Source: Coprinopsis marcescibilis | Taxonomy: Eukaryota; Basidiomycota; Agaricomycetes; Agaricales; Psathyrellaceae | Assembly (NCBI GenBank): GCA_004369085.1 | Contig: ML210378.1 | Span: 8,489 to 43,296 of the forward strand | Length of the DNA: 34,808 nt | Reading direction: 5' to 3' | Shown: positions 10,408-21,703 of the stretch, in pieces | Layout: each line of letters begins with the position of its first letter | Position numbering within the stretch: position 1 is the first letter of the stretch | Position numbers and translations under genes: made by a program | The notes under the pieces: generated by a model | Databases searched by the model: none | The model's input: the letters and a program-made list of their open reading frames with translations, nothing else | What the model was told of the DNA's origin: nothing

Positions 10408-11530
10408 TCAGCTTACCATCACTTTTGCAACCCATGAGTAGTATAACATCACATGAATCAGCCACTTGAAGTTGGATATTGTCATCTGCTTCAGAATAGC
10501 AGAGAACCCACCAAGCCATGCATTCAACTGCTCACAAACCTGAGTATTGAATGCACGCTTGAAGTATGGTAGACCTTGAGCATCAAAGTCAATAATCACA
10601 AGGTTTGGCTGAGAACCGTCTTCAGGTGCTGGATTGCACCATTTCTGGCATAACTTGTCAGAGGCCTTGTGGTTGTTGTAGTGGTAGGTGTCAACAACAA
10701 AGCAAGAAGTGTCCAGCCAGGGCCTCCAGATAGGATTGCACATAACAGTTCTTAAAACCAAACATGCTCTGTGAATGCAGATAAATGATGGGCAGGATTC
10801 AGGTGTAGGGAAAACTTCCTGGAGGAACTTGAGAATCTTGTTGGGTGACTCGGATTTGGCAAACAGAGCCCAAGCCTTGACAGCACCACAAGGGTAACAG
10901 ATAGTCTCCACACAATAGTACTGCTTAGGACCAAAGTAGTGGGAAACTCTCTCCTGCTCCTCCTCTTCAGGCTGGTCATGGGGCTGCTGATTGGTTGAGG
11001 TAACACTGGGTTTGGTCACCATTCATGGAAGCTACCTCATGGCTAGCAGAATAAGTGATTTTGCATTTGCAACACTGCCCATTTACTACTGCACCATAAG
11101 GATTGGCTGCACCCCCTTGAAGAATAGTGACCCTAGGAACATCCTGGATGCAGGTCTTGACATGCAAAGCATACTGCCAGCATGTAGCAGTCACACATTC
11201 ATAAGACTGTGGACAGGCTACCAAGAGAGGCTGTAATGCTTGTGGATTGAGTGGTAACAGTGTCCCCTCTAGCTTTCCAGTTATGGTGTGCAAGGTAAAG
11301 TCCAATCGTTTTGCCAGGCAATCCAGTTTAGCAGCAAGGACAGTTTCATCCCAAAGCTCAGTCTTGGTATACAGCTCATCTTGTGACTCTCCAACTCTCT
11401 GCAGCAGCAATGAAGAAAAGATTGTAATCCAAGAAGTCAAATGCTGTGGAGTTTTGTTGGTATAAAAAGTATTCTGAGCTTGTAAATGAAGCATAAATAG
11501 CTCAGGATTCTCCAAAATGCTCAAAAGCAT
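10408..11530 (-). CDS. KDZ-transposon-associated CxC5 cysteine-cluster protein
   Basis: Two exons (11530-11036 and 10986-10408) join in frame through a 49-nt GT-AG intron to give 357 residues. The middle holds paired cysteines in the CxC5 pattern (CPQSYECVTATC, then NGQCCKCKITYSA), a zinc cluster found in Agaricomycete proteins linked to KDZ transposons. The second exon has the strongly conserved block DTYHYNNHKASDKLCQKWC and, later, VCEQLNAWLGGFSAILKQM, typical of the same group. The CxC6 cluster that usually follows is not seen, so the C-terminus is probably short. Upstream of the chosen ATG the frame continues but meets a TAG near 11600, so the N-terminus may be truncated. Its function is not known; a role with the transposase or DNA target is inferred from association. 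Confidence 0.7.
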
Positions 11531-11969
11531 AACAAGAACAGTATGAAGTTTGATATCAGAACTAAAATTGGCCTTGACAAATAAATCAAAAGTGGCCTAG
11601 GTAATATCTGGAAAATCTGTATGTGTATTTCCAGTTGGAACAGCAGAAACACAAGGAAGAAGTGTAAAAGTCCATAATATGAGTCCAAGGAAGACTGCAG
11701 GTTTCAAAAAGCAACTAAGCTGTATTCATGTATGCACAGTGAGAAGTAAAAAAGTAAAAAATAAGAGAAAAAAGCACAAATCAGAAAATAAATAGCAGGA
11801 AGCCTGAATAAATAGAGTGACCATGATATGAAAAGCACAAGAACAAAGCAGAAAAGGCACAAAGTGCTGCAGCAGAGCGAAGAGGAGGCATAAAGTGAGA
11901 GACACAAGTACAGAGTAACAAAAGAGACTGGAAGAATATTAAAAAAACCCAATACAGACATAAATCTAC
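11531..11969. other. AT-rich spacer between two minus-strand genes
   Basis: A perfect GTAAGT donor and a TTCTTCCAG acceptor flank 11936-11972 on the minus strand, so a transcript of the gene to the right might continue into this spacer. The translated sequence there is only a hydrophobic low-complexity string and I do not count it as coding. Confidence 0.35.
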
Positions 11970-13144
11970 TTACATAGTCTCCTTCTTCTTCTCCTTCTTC
12001 TCAGGGGATTCAACATCAGGTTTGCATTTAGAGGACTCAGCTAGAGGGGGACCAACACCAAGGAACTTGCTTCCACTCCACTGTGCACCAAGTGTGATGA
12101 GCCGAGCGTTAAGGTGAGTGAAGCTATACTCGTTCCGAACCATTCCCCATGCTTCAAAGTCAGTAGGACTTGTTGCATTTGGTGCCCGCTCATACCATGC
12201 CAAGAGAGTTGGAAAGCTAGGAAGAGCCTCAAATTTTGTTACCCATTTGCTGTAGAAGTGAGGTTGGCTAACAAATAGCTCCCTCACCACTGAGGTAGTG
12301 AGACTAGGATAGCTCTTCTTGATTGAGCTACTCTCCTGCTTCCAATGGTAGGCCACCAACTTCCACTCCTTGTATTGCACATACTGGAGGAGGCTATCCT
12401 TGCTGAAGATGCCATTAGCTAGCTGGCTGCTGATCTGGAGAACCAAGATAAGATGTGTTCTCATCTGGTCAGGACTAGAGACTCCAGATCTCCCATCCCC
12501 CAGCTCTGCACCAGCAGATGAAGTACTGGGAGGAGGCCCAGTAGAATAGCCAGAGTGACCAGAAGCAACTGACTGGCCTGAAGCATGACGGTGCTGCAAA
12601 GGAGCACCAAGAAGTGCCAGAGAGGAAGGGGACAGGGGAAGTGAGGTGGGAAGAGTTGATTCAGCCTAAATAAAGATTATTCAGACAAATGGTTAGATGA
12701 GAAAAAAACAGGTCAAACTCACAAGAGTAATGGCAGTAATCAGAGTATTTGTGGCCTTCTGGGCCCAGAAAAGTTCTGATTTATTGGAACACTCTTCTTT
12801 GATACGGCCTTCAAATAGCCAAACCTCAAGGTCACTATGATAGTAGTAGACCTTGGGGTTAGTTACTGTAATAATGAGTTAGATCTGTATGAAAAGTCAA
12901 GAATAGATAACATACCTTGATAATCATGGTCCTTTGATATCAACACAGTAAGGGTAGCCCCAAGGGTTAAGCAATCAGAAGGTCTGCTCATCATGAGATC
13001 TGGATTGGCATCTCCTGGATGAGTTGGAGGAGTCTGGGCTTTGTAGATAGCCAAGAGTTGCTGTACATTGGGTGCAGGGGAAGGAGGACAGTCTGTATCA
13101 ACATCAAGAATCAGTTCACCATTGTCGATGCTATCATACAGCAA
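11970..13144 (-). CDS. Unrecognised three-exon gene inside the KDZ-like region
   Basis: Three segments (13144-12916, 12865-12723, 12665-11970) join through two clean short GT-AG introns and stay open for about 355 codons to a TAA. I recognise no family. The first part is Pro/Asp-rich, the middle has aromatic residues (NPKVYYYHSDLEVWLFEG), then comes a Ser/Gly-rich linker (SGQSVASGHSGYSTGPPP). The last 150 residues look folded, with many Trp and Tyr (VQYKEWKLVAYHWKQ, WYERAPNATSPTDFEAWGMV), and end in a Lys/Glu tail. There is no ATG at the left edge of the first segment; translation may start at the ATG at 12994 or in an unseen upstream exon. It lies head-to-tail with the CxC5 gene. Confidence 0.55.
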
Positions 13145-13389
13145 AGAAAAGCCTCATCAATCAGATCACTATCAGCAACACAGAAGGAGAAAAGAAGGAG
13201 TTGTATGTCTCTGATATCTACTCTGATGATGAAGACATGGTTTCACTTGGTGATCCCAAGGAAGATACATGTCTATCGTCCTGTCCACCCACTCCTCAAT
13301 TCTCCCAAGAACCTGAGGATCTGAGTTGGACTAATGAACAGAGAGAACAATGGTGGGAATGACAGGAGGATGCCAGATATCAGGCATAT

Positions 13390-13649
13390 CTCTGAGGGTA
13401 TGTACATACATAGAGGTTATATGTAGTGTATGTAGAGCTTACATGTAGTGCATATAGAGCTTACATGTAGTGTATGTAGAGATTATGTAGAGTGTACATA
13501 GAGATTATATAAAGTGGAGGTACACAGTATGTACACAATACATACACTTTATGTATAGTTTATGTATACTTTACATGTAGACTTCATGTAGACTTCATGT
13601 AGACTATATGTACACAGTACATAGAGCCATGGGTCAGTGATAAGTGTAG
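13390..13649. repeat. Subterminal repeat block ending in CCATGGGTCAGTGATAAGTGTAG
   Basis: Units such as TTACATGTAGTGTATGTAGAG recur every 20-24 bases, followed by CTTCATGTAGA repeats. The block ends with a terminal motif close to those at 141-160 and 9895-9918. It looks like the right end of a DNA transposon covering the two genes to its left. The plus-strand segment just before it (13145-13362) is open and acidic but matches nothing I know. Confidence 0.5.
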
Positions 13650-14054
13650 CAAATTCTGTGCTTTTAACCCACCCAACACAGCAAAACCACCCTTGAGGTT
13701 TTTAAAGTTGGACACCCTTGCTTGAAGCTTCTCAACCTCAACTGCAACATAAGCTCACTGTCACTGTAGTCATTGTTGTATTTGATGCTTTTATTGTTGC
13801 TGCTCTTCAGACTGTCACTGTTCTCCTCCTCTTCAACATCAAACCCTCTCTTCCAAGTTCCCAGTGACACATACAGTGGCCAACAAAACCTTTCCAATGT
13901 TTCGCACATTCAACATAAATGCCTTACAGTGTGTGGGAACAATTATGTAAAATTTCCAAAATAATATATGTACTAGAACTATGTTTGGTATATGGCTATG
14001 CAAGGTTTCAAACTCTGACGTCCAGATCTGGGAAAGTTGTTTCATAGCACAAAC

Positions 14055-15128
14055 TCACAACTCATTGGAAAAGTTTTGTTGCACAAGATTTTTAAGGGTG
14101 TCTATTGTAACTTGATACTTGGTATAGCCTCCTTTTGCTTTAACTACTGCTGCAAGCCTTCTGGGAAGGCTCTCTATGAGGTTCTGACATACTTCTACTG
14201 GTATTTTTCCCCATTCCTCCTGTACTTAGTCCCACAGCTCAGCAACACTTTGGGCTGGTTCTTTGTACTCTTCCAAATGGACCTTGAGGTGGTTCCAGAG
14301 GTGTTCAATGGGGTTGAGGTCTGGGGACTGTGCTGGCCATATCATAGTTGTCATTCCAAGGTTCTGGAGTCACTGTTTAGCCAGTTTTGAAGTGTGTTTT
14401 GGGTCATTGTCTTGCTGAAAATCATGTTTTCTGAGTCCAGATTGTAAAATTCAAGGGTTTGCTGAAGTTCATCTCTGGGAATGACAGTGTACAATTCAGC
14501 ATTCATCTTACCCTCTATCCTGGTGGCATACCCAACCCCTTTCCATGTCATACAGCCCCACATCATCAAGTTGCCTCCTCCAAACTTGACAGCCCCTTCT
14601 ACCACCCTATCACTCAAACTCTCCCCTGTATCTTTCAATACATATTTCCTTCCATCTGACCCCAATCTGCTAATTTTGGTCTCATCTGACCATATAACCC
14701 TCTTCCAATCCTCCAAAGTCCACTCTGCATGCCTTTTAGCAAACTCCAGCCTTAGATTTCCAATATCAGGGTAGAAGAAGAGACTGTTCACACTTGACTA
14801 CAGGTTGCGTACCTGCTTTCTTGAGGTTTTGGTGCATTGTTTGTGCAGAAAAAGGCTTGTTGGTAATATTCTGAAGTGCTTTGGCAGCTTGTGTAGCATT
14901 TTCAATCTTCCCCATCTTGATCATGCATCAAGCATAGTCAATATTGGCAGTAGAGAGTATAGAAGGACAGCTACCAGAGGACTTGGAAAGGTTGGGATAA
15001 TGTTTTTAGTGTAGTCAACTGATGGTTGCCATGCCAACACCAGTTTCCTTGTGGATTTGAGATCCAGAAACACCAGCAGCAAGCAGAGAAAGAATTTGAG
15101 AAGTTTGAGAAGATGACAGTTTGTGCAT
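14055..15128 (-). pseudogene. Tc1-type transposase, nearly full length but broken
   Basis: The reading starts at an ATG with MHKLSSSQTSQILSLLAAG, a helix-turn-helix opening of Tc1 transposases. It passes through VIWSDETKISRLGSDG with the first catalytic Asp, FQQDNDPKHTSK with the second, and WPAQSPDLNPIEHLWNHLK with the final Glu, so the DDE triad is present. The end (NFSNEL) runs into the left inverted repeat. Length over the whole span is close to the 340-360 residues usual for the family. Several stops in the first third, a frameshift near 14410 and one more stop near the end prevent a functional product. Confidence 0.8.
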
Positions 15129-15191
15129 GATAGGTTATGGGTGATAGAGTGGCTGTATTGGGGTTATTGATGCATGCATGGACTCTATATA

Positions 15192-16904
15192 AGGTAGGGA
15201 GCATCAGGAACCCGCACCCCTTATATAAGCAAACCCGCCTTCCAACGACAGGCTCAATAACTTGCTCAGTGTAAATACAATGTAAAATATAACTGCTAGG
15301 AAGTGTTTAGAATATCTGGGAGACCATCTCTCAGCTTTTAAATTTTGAAAATACATTGAATTGATCAAAAAATATCGGATTTTTTTTTTCAACACAAAAG
15401 TGCCCAGAATTTGTTTTTATTCTGTCCGACAGCAAAAAAAAATCGGGTCGAGGATGGGACCCAGGATTTTGCCGCTTATGTAATCAGCCCCTATATCTAC
15501 TCGGAGGCTGTGGTAGACCACGATTTCGCTGATAAACACACTGAATAAATACATTTCGGCTTGATATTGTCGCAATACGATGGGTAGACGATCCAAGAAG
15601 TCAAATACCCGGCTCAGTAACCTCTCTAAGACCTATAGTCATCAAAAACAAAGTCAGAACATCAACACCAGCAGTAAAGATGAAGACTACACACCAAATT
15701 CCACCTCCTCTGCATCCGAAAACAGCGAAACCAACCCCATTCTGTTTCCAGTCCTTGAAGAGGATGTCAGCAGCAGCGACTACGACCTTGACCCTGACTT
15801 AGAGGCCGAAGAAATCGATAAAAACAAGCTAGAAGATCTCAAGAATGAGGAGGAGATGTACCGCTTTTCCAGCATCCTTCAAGGGGCCCAAAAGCTTGCT
15901 GTAAAGGCTGAGAGGGAGCAAAAGGAGCAGAAACCACATTGTCCCCGTCACTACACTGGAAATGCACCTCAAACGAAGCAATTTTACGCCCAAAAACGTC
16001 GAGAACTCGCAGCTGGAGGACAGGCATTCATCCACGCATTTTTGAAGAAAAAAGCGCCAGATCCGCCCAAAACCCCGCAAAACAACACAGAGAACATACC
16101 AGAGGAGGTGGATACAGTCTCTGACGATGAAGACGATGATAATAGTGACATAGAAGAGGCAATCTCGACGATTTTCGAGCATCCAGAACAGGTGAGTGTT
16201 TAATCTGTTTTGGACATGATGCGGACACTTACCATGTTCTTACTGAAGCCACCAGTCGATCCAGCCAGAGTAATTGAGGCCAAGCTCTCGGAAGGTGATG
16301 AAGCAGTCAGAGTCGCTCGAGATCGCGTCCGATCGCTGCTGGAGGACGTCAAAATGCGGGCTACACCCAAGGACAACTCCCCGGACACAAAACCATCGAC
16401 ACAGTCGCAAAATATCACTGCGAACTCAATTTTATTGAGCAGTACTGGGGTGCATCAAAATTCATTTATCGGTCAACGCCATTGGCCTCCAACATAGATG
16501 CTATGGAGAAGAATGTGCAAACAGCTCTTGACTCAATCAGTTTACTGAAAATCAGACGGTAAGGTTCTTTTTTCTAATCTTTATCATTATTTTGATCACT
16601 TTTAGCAGATATGCCAACCGTGCTGCTTGATTTATCAATGCATATGCACAGGGACTTACAGGCCCGGAGGCTGCATGGGCCAACAAGAAATATCATGGAC
16701 ATCGTACTCTACCTCCAGAACTTGTCCGTAAACTCAAGGAGGAGTTTGACAATCGCTTTTGCGATATTCAGCTCCCTGAAACTATGGATACAGAGTAGAA
16801 TAGTCCTCTAAATTTTTTGGATTTTCCGAAGTCGACTTTTTGCCACTCTTGGCGCCAAGCCTTTTTGCTTACATAAGGGTGCGGGTTCCTGATGCTCCCT
16901 ACCT
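15192..16904 (+). mobile_element. Nested TA-flanked DDE element with AGGTAGGGAGCATC ends
   Basis: The 1713-bp element has inverted ends AGGTAGGGAGCATCAGGAAC... that match over about 45 bases with one gap and a few changes. TA stands at both sides (15190-15191 and 16905-16906), and the element splits the Tc1-like element in the stretch beyond its transposase start. Inside is a plus-strand transposase relic whose centre is missing, so it is an internally deleted, non-autonomous copy. Confidence 0.85.
15580..16798 (+). pseudogene. DDE-type transposase of the nested element, internally deleted
   Basis: The N-terminal exon (15580-16191) gives 204 residues starting MGRRSKKSNTRL. It is acidic in the middle and includes HYTGNAPQTKQFYAQKRREL, a block I associate with the N-terminus of a fungal DDE endonuclease family. 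After a GTGAGT donor the catalytic centre is missing. The C-terminal part resumes at about 16410 with VAKYHCELNFIEQYWGASKF, which carries the final Glu of the triad. An intron near 16561-16608 and then one TGA lead to AWANKKYHGHRTLPPELVRK and a stop at 16798. Family assignment rests on these motifs and the TA target. Confidence 0.65.
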
Positions 16905-17212
16905 TAGGCTATGCTTCACATATCGGGTGACTTTATATAATTCTATTTGGTTTTGATAAACATAATCACCTGACTTGATTGAAAATGCCTCAAAAAAACT
17001 TGGGCAACAAAATCTTTCCAATGAGTTGTGAGTTTGTGCTATTGGACAACATTCCCAAATCTGGATGTCGGAGTTTGAAACCTTGCATAGCCATAGACCA
17101 AACATAGTTCTAGTACATATATTACTTTGGGAATTTTACATAATTTTTCCCACACACTGTAAGGCATTCATTTTGAATGTATGAAACATTGGAAAGGTTT
17201 TGTTGGCTACTG

Positions 17213-17665
17213 TAGTATATACTGATGGAGAAACTCTTTAACTTTAACTGTTCCCATGTATATCTTTAATAAAGTAGTCTGGGCATATGTAGCAAAGTAA
17301 ATAGGTAAGCAATGTGAGGTTGCATTCATACATGGTATGAAATGGGGGCAAACCATATTAGTTAAGTGCCGAGACTGGCTGCCTTAGTCAAGCCTCAGCC
17401 TGCCTGTGTCATGGTTACTCTTTTGGCATCAGCCAACACCATCTGGGTTTCTTGGCTGATCAAACTCACTTATTTGGTAGTAGGGCCCCTGTTACATCCT
17501 ATAGCCACGTTGTTCAAATGTGACTGGCAGGAGGGGGCAGGCTTTGGGTGTGATTGGTGACAAAGGATTTTGGCAGGTAGTGGCAAACACAGGGACCCCA
17601 GATACTCATGGCAAAATCATGATCTCCAGTCAAAAACAGACCTTGTCTTCCTAGTGAACCATACC
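17213..17665. other. No gene seen
   Basis: Low-CpG sequence between the Tc1-like element and the dispersed repeat. I see no coding similarity or repeat structure in it. Confidence 0.4.
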
Positions 17666-18690
17666 ATTGCCTACCTAGTATTTATAAAAATTTCAAAGGT
17701 GCATGATTTTGGGTAAGGTAGATCAAATTCACAATCCAGGAATGTCATGTGGATGCACTCTCCAACATAAAATGGCGATTGGAGGTTGCAATTATTGTTA
17801 TATGGCTAGCTGAAGGGCACAGAAAGAAAGTATTGACCATTTTTAAAAGATCACTGCAGCCATAATTTTGATAATGTCCTGCGGTAACATGTTATGAAGG
17901 TTGTAGTAGTTGTGGCTGCATGATGTGCCATCACCCAAATGAGCATTCAAAATTGCCCAATACATGGGCTTAACAAGCAGTTTTAAAAATTATGGTTGCA
18001 ACAGAGTCTTGAAATAGAACACTGACACACATTACTTGCATTTATCCTGTTCCAAAGAGAGAATTACAACCTCCAATCACTATTTTGTGTTGGAAAGGGC
18101 TATTACATGATGTTCGTGGATTGTGAATTTGATCTACCTTATGTTCCTGAGTATATTATCTTACCGGGAGTACAGGATAGGTATATAATTGTCTAACCTT
18201 GAGGTTTATGTAGTTATTAGAGTGATAAAGAGGTAGGTACTACAAGCAGAGGAATTCCAGTGTGTGCAAGTCAAAAATACATTAGTCTTTATAAATTTGA
18301 CATGCCCTGTCATGCTCTGCTGATATCAACTCTGCGTGGCTCTGTCACACAGATGACAGACCAGCAGCTCAAATGCAGTGCAAGTCAGTTCTACGACCCA
18401 AAAAATGGAATGAATGGATTATTTAATTTATCATGAATACAGAGAATATATTTGTACTATGATAATGTTGTGAGGGTCCAGGCAAGTGTGTTTGGGCAGG
18501 GCATTTGGACAGAGTTTGAATATGTCATGCTGGGAAGCCTTGCAGGGACCCTCTTCATTTAGAAGCAAACTACCTACCTCTGGGCTAAAGATCTCTTAAA
18601 ATTATGTTACAAATATGATCTACCTATGCACTAGTAGTCCTGAAAAAAAATTAGAGGCAAATGCCCTCTGGCATTATCTTTGATCTGGTG
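17666..18690 (+). repeat. Dispersed repeat, decayed copy (holds a MITE)
   Basis: Outside the MITE this copy can be followed against 34283-34808 in the same orientation: TTTATAAAAATTTCAA..., TCTTACCGGGAGT..., then AAGATCTCTTRAAATTAT.... Differences are mostly CpG in the right copy against TpG or CpA here. About 18370-18480 does not align. No protein family is recognisable. Confidence 0.75.
17716..18139. mobile_element. 424-bp MITE with AGGTAGATC inverted ends
   Basis: The ends read AGGTAGATCAAATTCACAATCC in both directions and remain similar over about 70 bases. TA stands at 17714-17715 and 18140-18141. In the other copy of the host repeat the same place reads a single TA (GAGTATGTTCC at 34337-34347), so the insertion boundaries are proven within the window. 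The first six bases of the ends equal those of the DDE element at 15192. Confidence 0.9.
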
Positions 18691-19043
18691 TGATACTGGG
18701 GTGCACACTGATTTCATGCAAATTTTCACCATTAAACAACACTTCCTGTCCTCACTTCTTATCCAAAAATCACAAAAAAAAACTGCATAGCCATCCTAAA
18801 GAGTATTCACATCATACTGACTCATTACCCTGGCTCTCTGTAGTAGTTCTACTGCTAAATTCACAATTTATAAACTCCCAATGATTTATAAACACTAGGT
18901 CAGCAATAGTACCTCCAAAATGTAATTTCTCGATTTGAACATTAGTCAGATATTTCAACAAGATTTTGTGGGCCTCGGTATAATCCGGTCTCAGCAGTGT
19001 CTGTTTCCCGGAAGCTCTCGCCACAGCCCCCCAACGTAGTGTT
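18691..19043. other. Transition from repeats to genes, no gene seen
   Basis: The sequence moves from AT-rich repeat DNA to the 3' side of the Lsm gene. An open stretch on the minus strand overlaps the end of that gene in another frame and is not supported by anything else. Confidence 0.4.
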
Positions 19044-19343
19044 CTAGACATAGCTTGCATCACGGTTGTCCGCGTCGCCACGCTGACTTTGAGCTTCTGC
19101 CTTCACAACGACTCTCCAAGGTATCAACACCTGTCCCACATAGCGTCCCTCATACATATCACCCATCCCGAGCCGGAATTCCTCAGTGTTGATCAAGAGG
19201 AGATTGAGCGATTTGTCCGTGCCCGCAAAGGCACCCATGAAAACCCTATCATCCGACGTAGTTATCCGCAATACTCTGCGTAGGAGAGAGCGCAGCTGGT
19301 CGATTGATTTCGGCGTGGTCGTGGACGATGGTGGTGGTTGCAT
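19044..19343 (-). CDS. NAA38: Lsm-domain protein, NatC auxiliary subunit Naa38 (Mak31-like)
   Basis: A single exon of 99 residues from the ATG (MQPPPSSTT) holds one Sm fold: strand-like LRITTSDDRVFMGAFAGTDK, then LLLINTEEFRLGMGDMYEGR, then YVGQVLIPWRVVVK. This second half is diagnostic for the Naa38/LSMD1 group rather than for canonical LSm or Sm proteins. Family knowledge: Naa38 is the small subunit of NatC, which acetylates the N-terminus of nascent proteins starting with Met plus a hydrophobic residue, together with Naa30 and Naa35 at the ribosome. The frame is open 18 codons upstream without another ATG. It is transcribed away from DPM1, whose ATG is 103 or 136 bp distant. Confidence 0.8.
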   Translation of the reverse strand: MQPPPSSTTTPKSIDQLRSLLRRVLRITTSDDRVFMGAFAGTDKSLNLLLINTEEFRLGMGDMYEGRYVGQVLIPWRVVVKAEAQSQRGDADNRDASYV

Positions 19344-20578
<1,235 letters not shown>

Positions 20579-20687
20579 GATCCCTGTATAATTCATGATG
20601 TCATGCTTGGTCAGCAGAACCTTGTATTCATATAGGTTCCTCCCTGGAATAGCCAAATAATAATATCTCACTATCTTTTCCCTGACC

Positions 20688-21572
20688 ATGAGTCTTCGCC
20701 AGGACGTACTCAGATCATACACTGCAGACACTCTCGAGCGTCGTCTGGAGCGAGCGAGCATCTCGCAGAGACGTCCCGCACATGATGATAAGGATGACTC
20801 TGGAGATGAGGTCGTCAATGTGGTCAGTATATCACTTGCAGCTACCGTCTTGTTTCTCATCTCGTCCACAGGTTTCTCTTCCAAACTCTCCGGGAGGAAC
20901 AAGACCTTCTTCTCCTACGAGAAACTCGTCCAGGCCAGTGAAAGGTCCTCTGTTGCTATCTAGCGCTCAGAGAGATCCACTCCGAAGGCTCCCCACCGAA
21001 ATCAGTCAACGAATCTTTAGCCAGCTATCAACGCCAGACTTGGTAGTATGCTCTCGCGTCTCTAAAAAGTGGAATCGCAGTCAGACATTGAACTATGGTG
21101 AGTCCTTTTCAACGGGAGAACAAGACAACCGCTCAGAAAGCATTGCAGTATGGTTCCAATACTATCGCAAGGAGAACTTCCATGATGAGAGCCTTCCACC
21201 CGGAAAGTGGACCAAGCGAGAGTCTAAACAGAACTGGGTATGCTGTTTTGTATATTATACGACTGTACTTGGTCTGATACAATGGTTCAGAGGACCGTTT
21301 ATGGAAAAACGGTGAAGGAACGCGAACCCACTACCTTCTCCCGTGCCTCGAAGCAGACATCACCGCTCCAGTCGGGCCAGCAAACCCCTCGAGAGCGAAA
21401 AGAAGAGCAATGGAAACAGGAAGCTCAAGCCTCAAGCAGGCCAGGCAAGGTGGAGATGCGAGAAATGTACAAGGAGATGGGCGGTCGGAAGTCTCGAGGC
21501 AAGACCAAACTAGGTGCAGCCACCGGCGCTACAAGAGACAAGGGCGGTTGGAACGAAGGAGAAGACTGGTAG
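20688..21572 (+). CDS. F-box protein
   Basis: Exons 20688-20822, 20872-21097, 21149-21237 and 21291-21572 total 732 nt (243 residues). The third intron of 51 nt is a multiple of three and could be retained, but its GTGAGT and TTGCAG sites and the resulting LNYVWFQYYRKENF make splicing likely. The F-box is at about residues 75-115: DPLRRLPTEISQRIFSQL, then STPDLVVCSRVSKKWN. Such a motif binds Skp1 in SCF ubiquitin ligases; the substrate is unknown. After it come a basic WTKRESKQNW stretch and a Gly/Lys-rich tail (MREMYKEMGGRKSRGK) without WD or leucine-rich repeats. It ends tail-to-tail with the SEL1-repeat gene, with 131 bp between the stops. Confidence 0.8.
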
Positions 21573-21703
21573 ACCGACGAAGGGCCCCTCCCTACAATAA
21601 GTCCGAAGTCAGGATATACAATACATTATCTATCGGTATCGGGGTGGAAGAGATTAGTCTCTGAATCCATACAATTAGGGTATCTAGAGGGAAAGGATCT
21701 GTA

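Larger units (their letters stand above)
13874..17212 (-). mobile_element. Tc1-like element with about 220-bp inverted repeats, TA target
   Basis: Both ends start CAGTRGCCAACAAAACCTTTCCAATG and stay alike for about 220 bases (13874-14093 against 16991-17212 in reverse). TA flanks each end (13872-13873 and 17213-17214), the target duplication of the Tc1/mariner superfamily. The element encodes one transposase on the minus strand and is about 1.62 kb long without the younger element nested in it at 15192-16904. Confidence 0.9.

Noticed and set aside
11704..11961. A hydrophobic 85-residue frame that could be a membrane protein
   Set aside because: It starts without a clear ATG context, is low-complexity (Phe/Leu/Ser) and derives from a T-rich spacer or intron.
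13072..13362. A 96-codon plus-strand frame with an acidic C-terminus (SDIYSDDEDMVSLGD)
   Set aside because: It has no ATG start, overlaps the first segment of the unknown gene and matches nothing I know. An exon of a lost gene remains possible.
18812..19081. An 89-residue open frame on the minus strand at the end of NAA38
   Set aside because: It overlaps the Lsm gene in another frame, runs into repeat-like AT-rich DNA and shows no family features.
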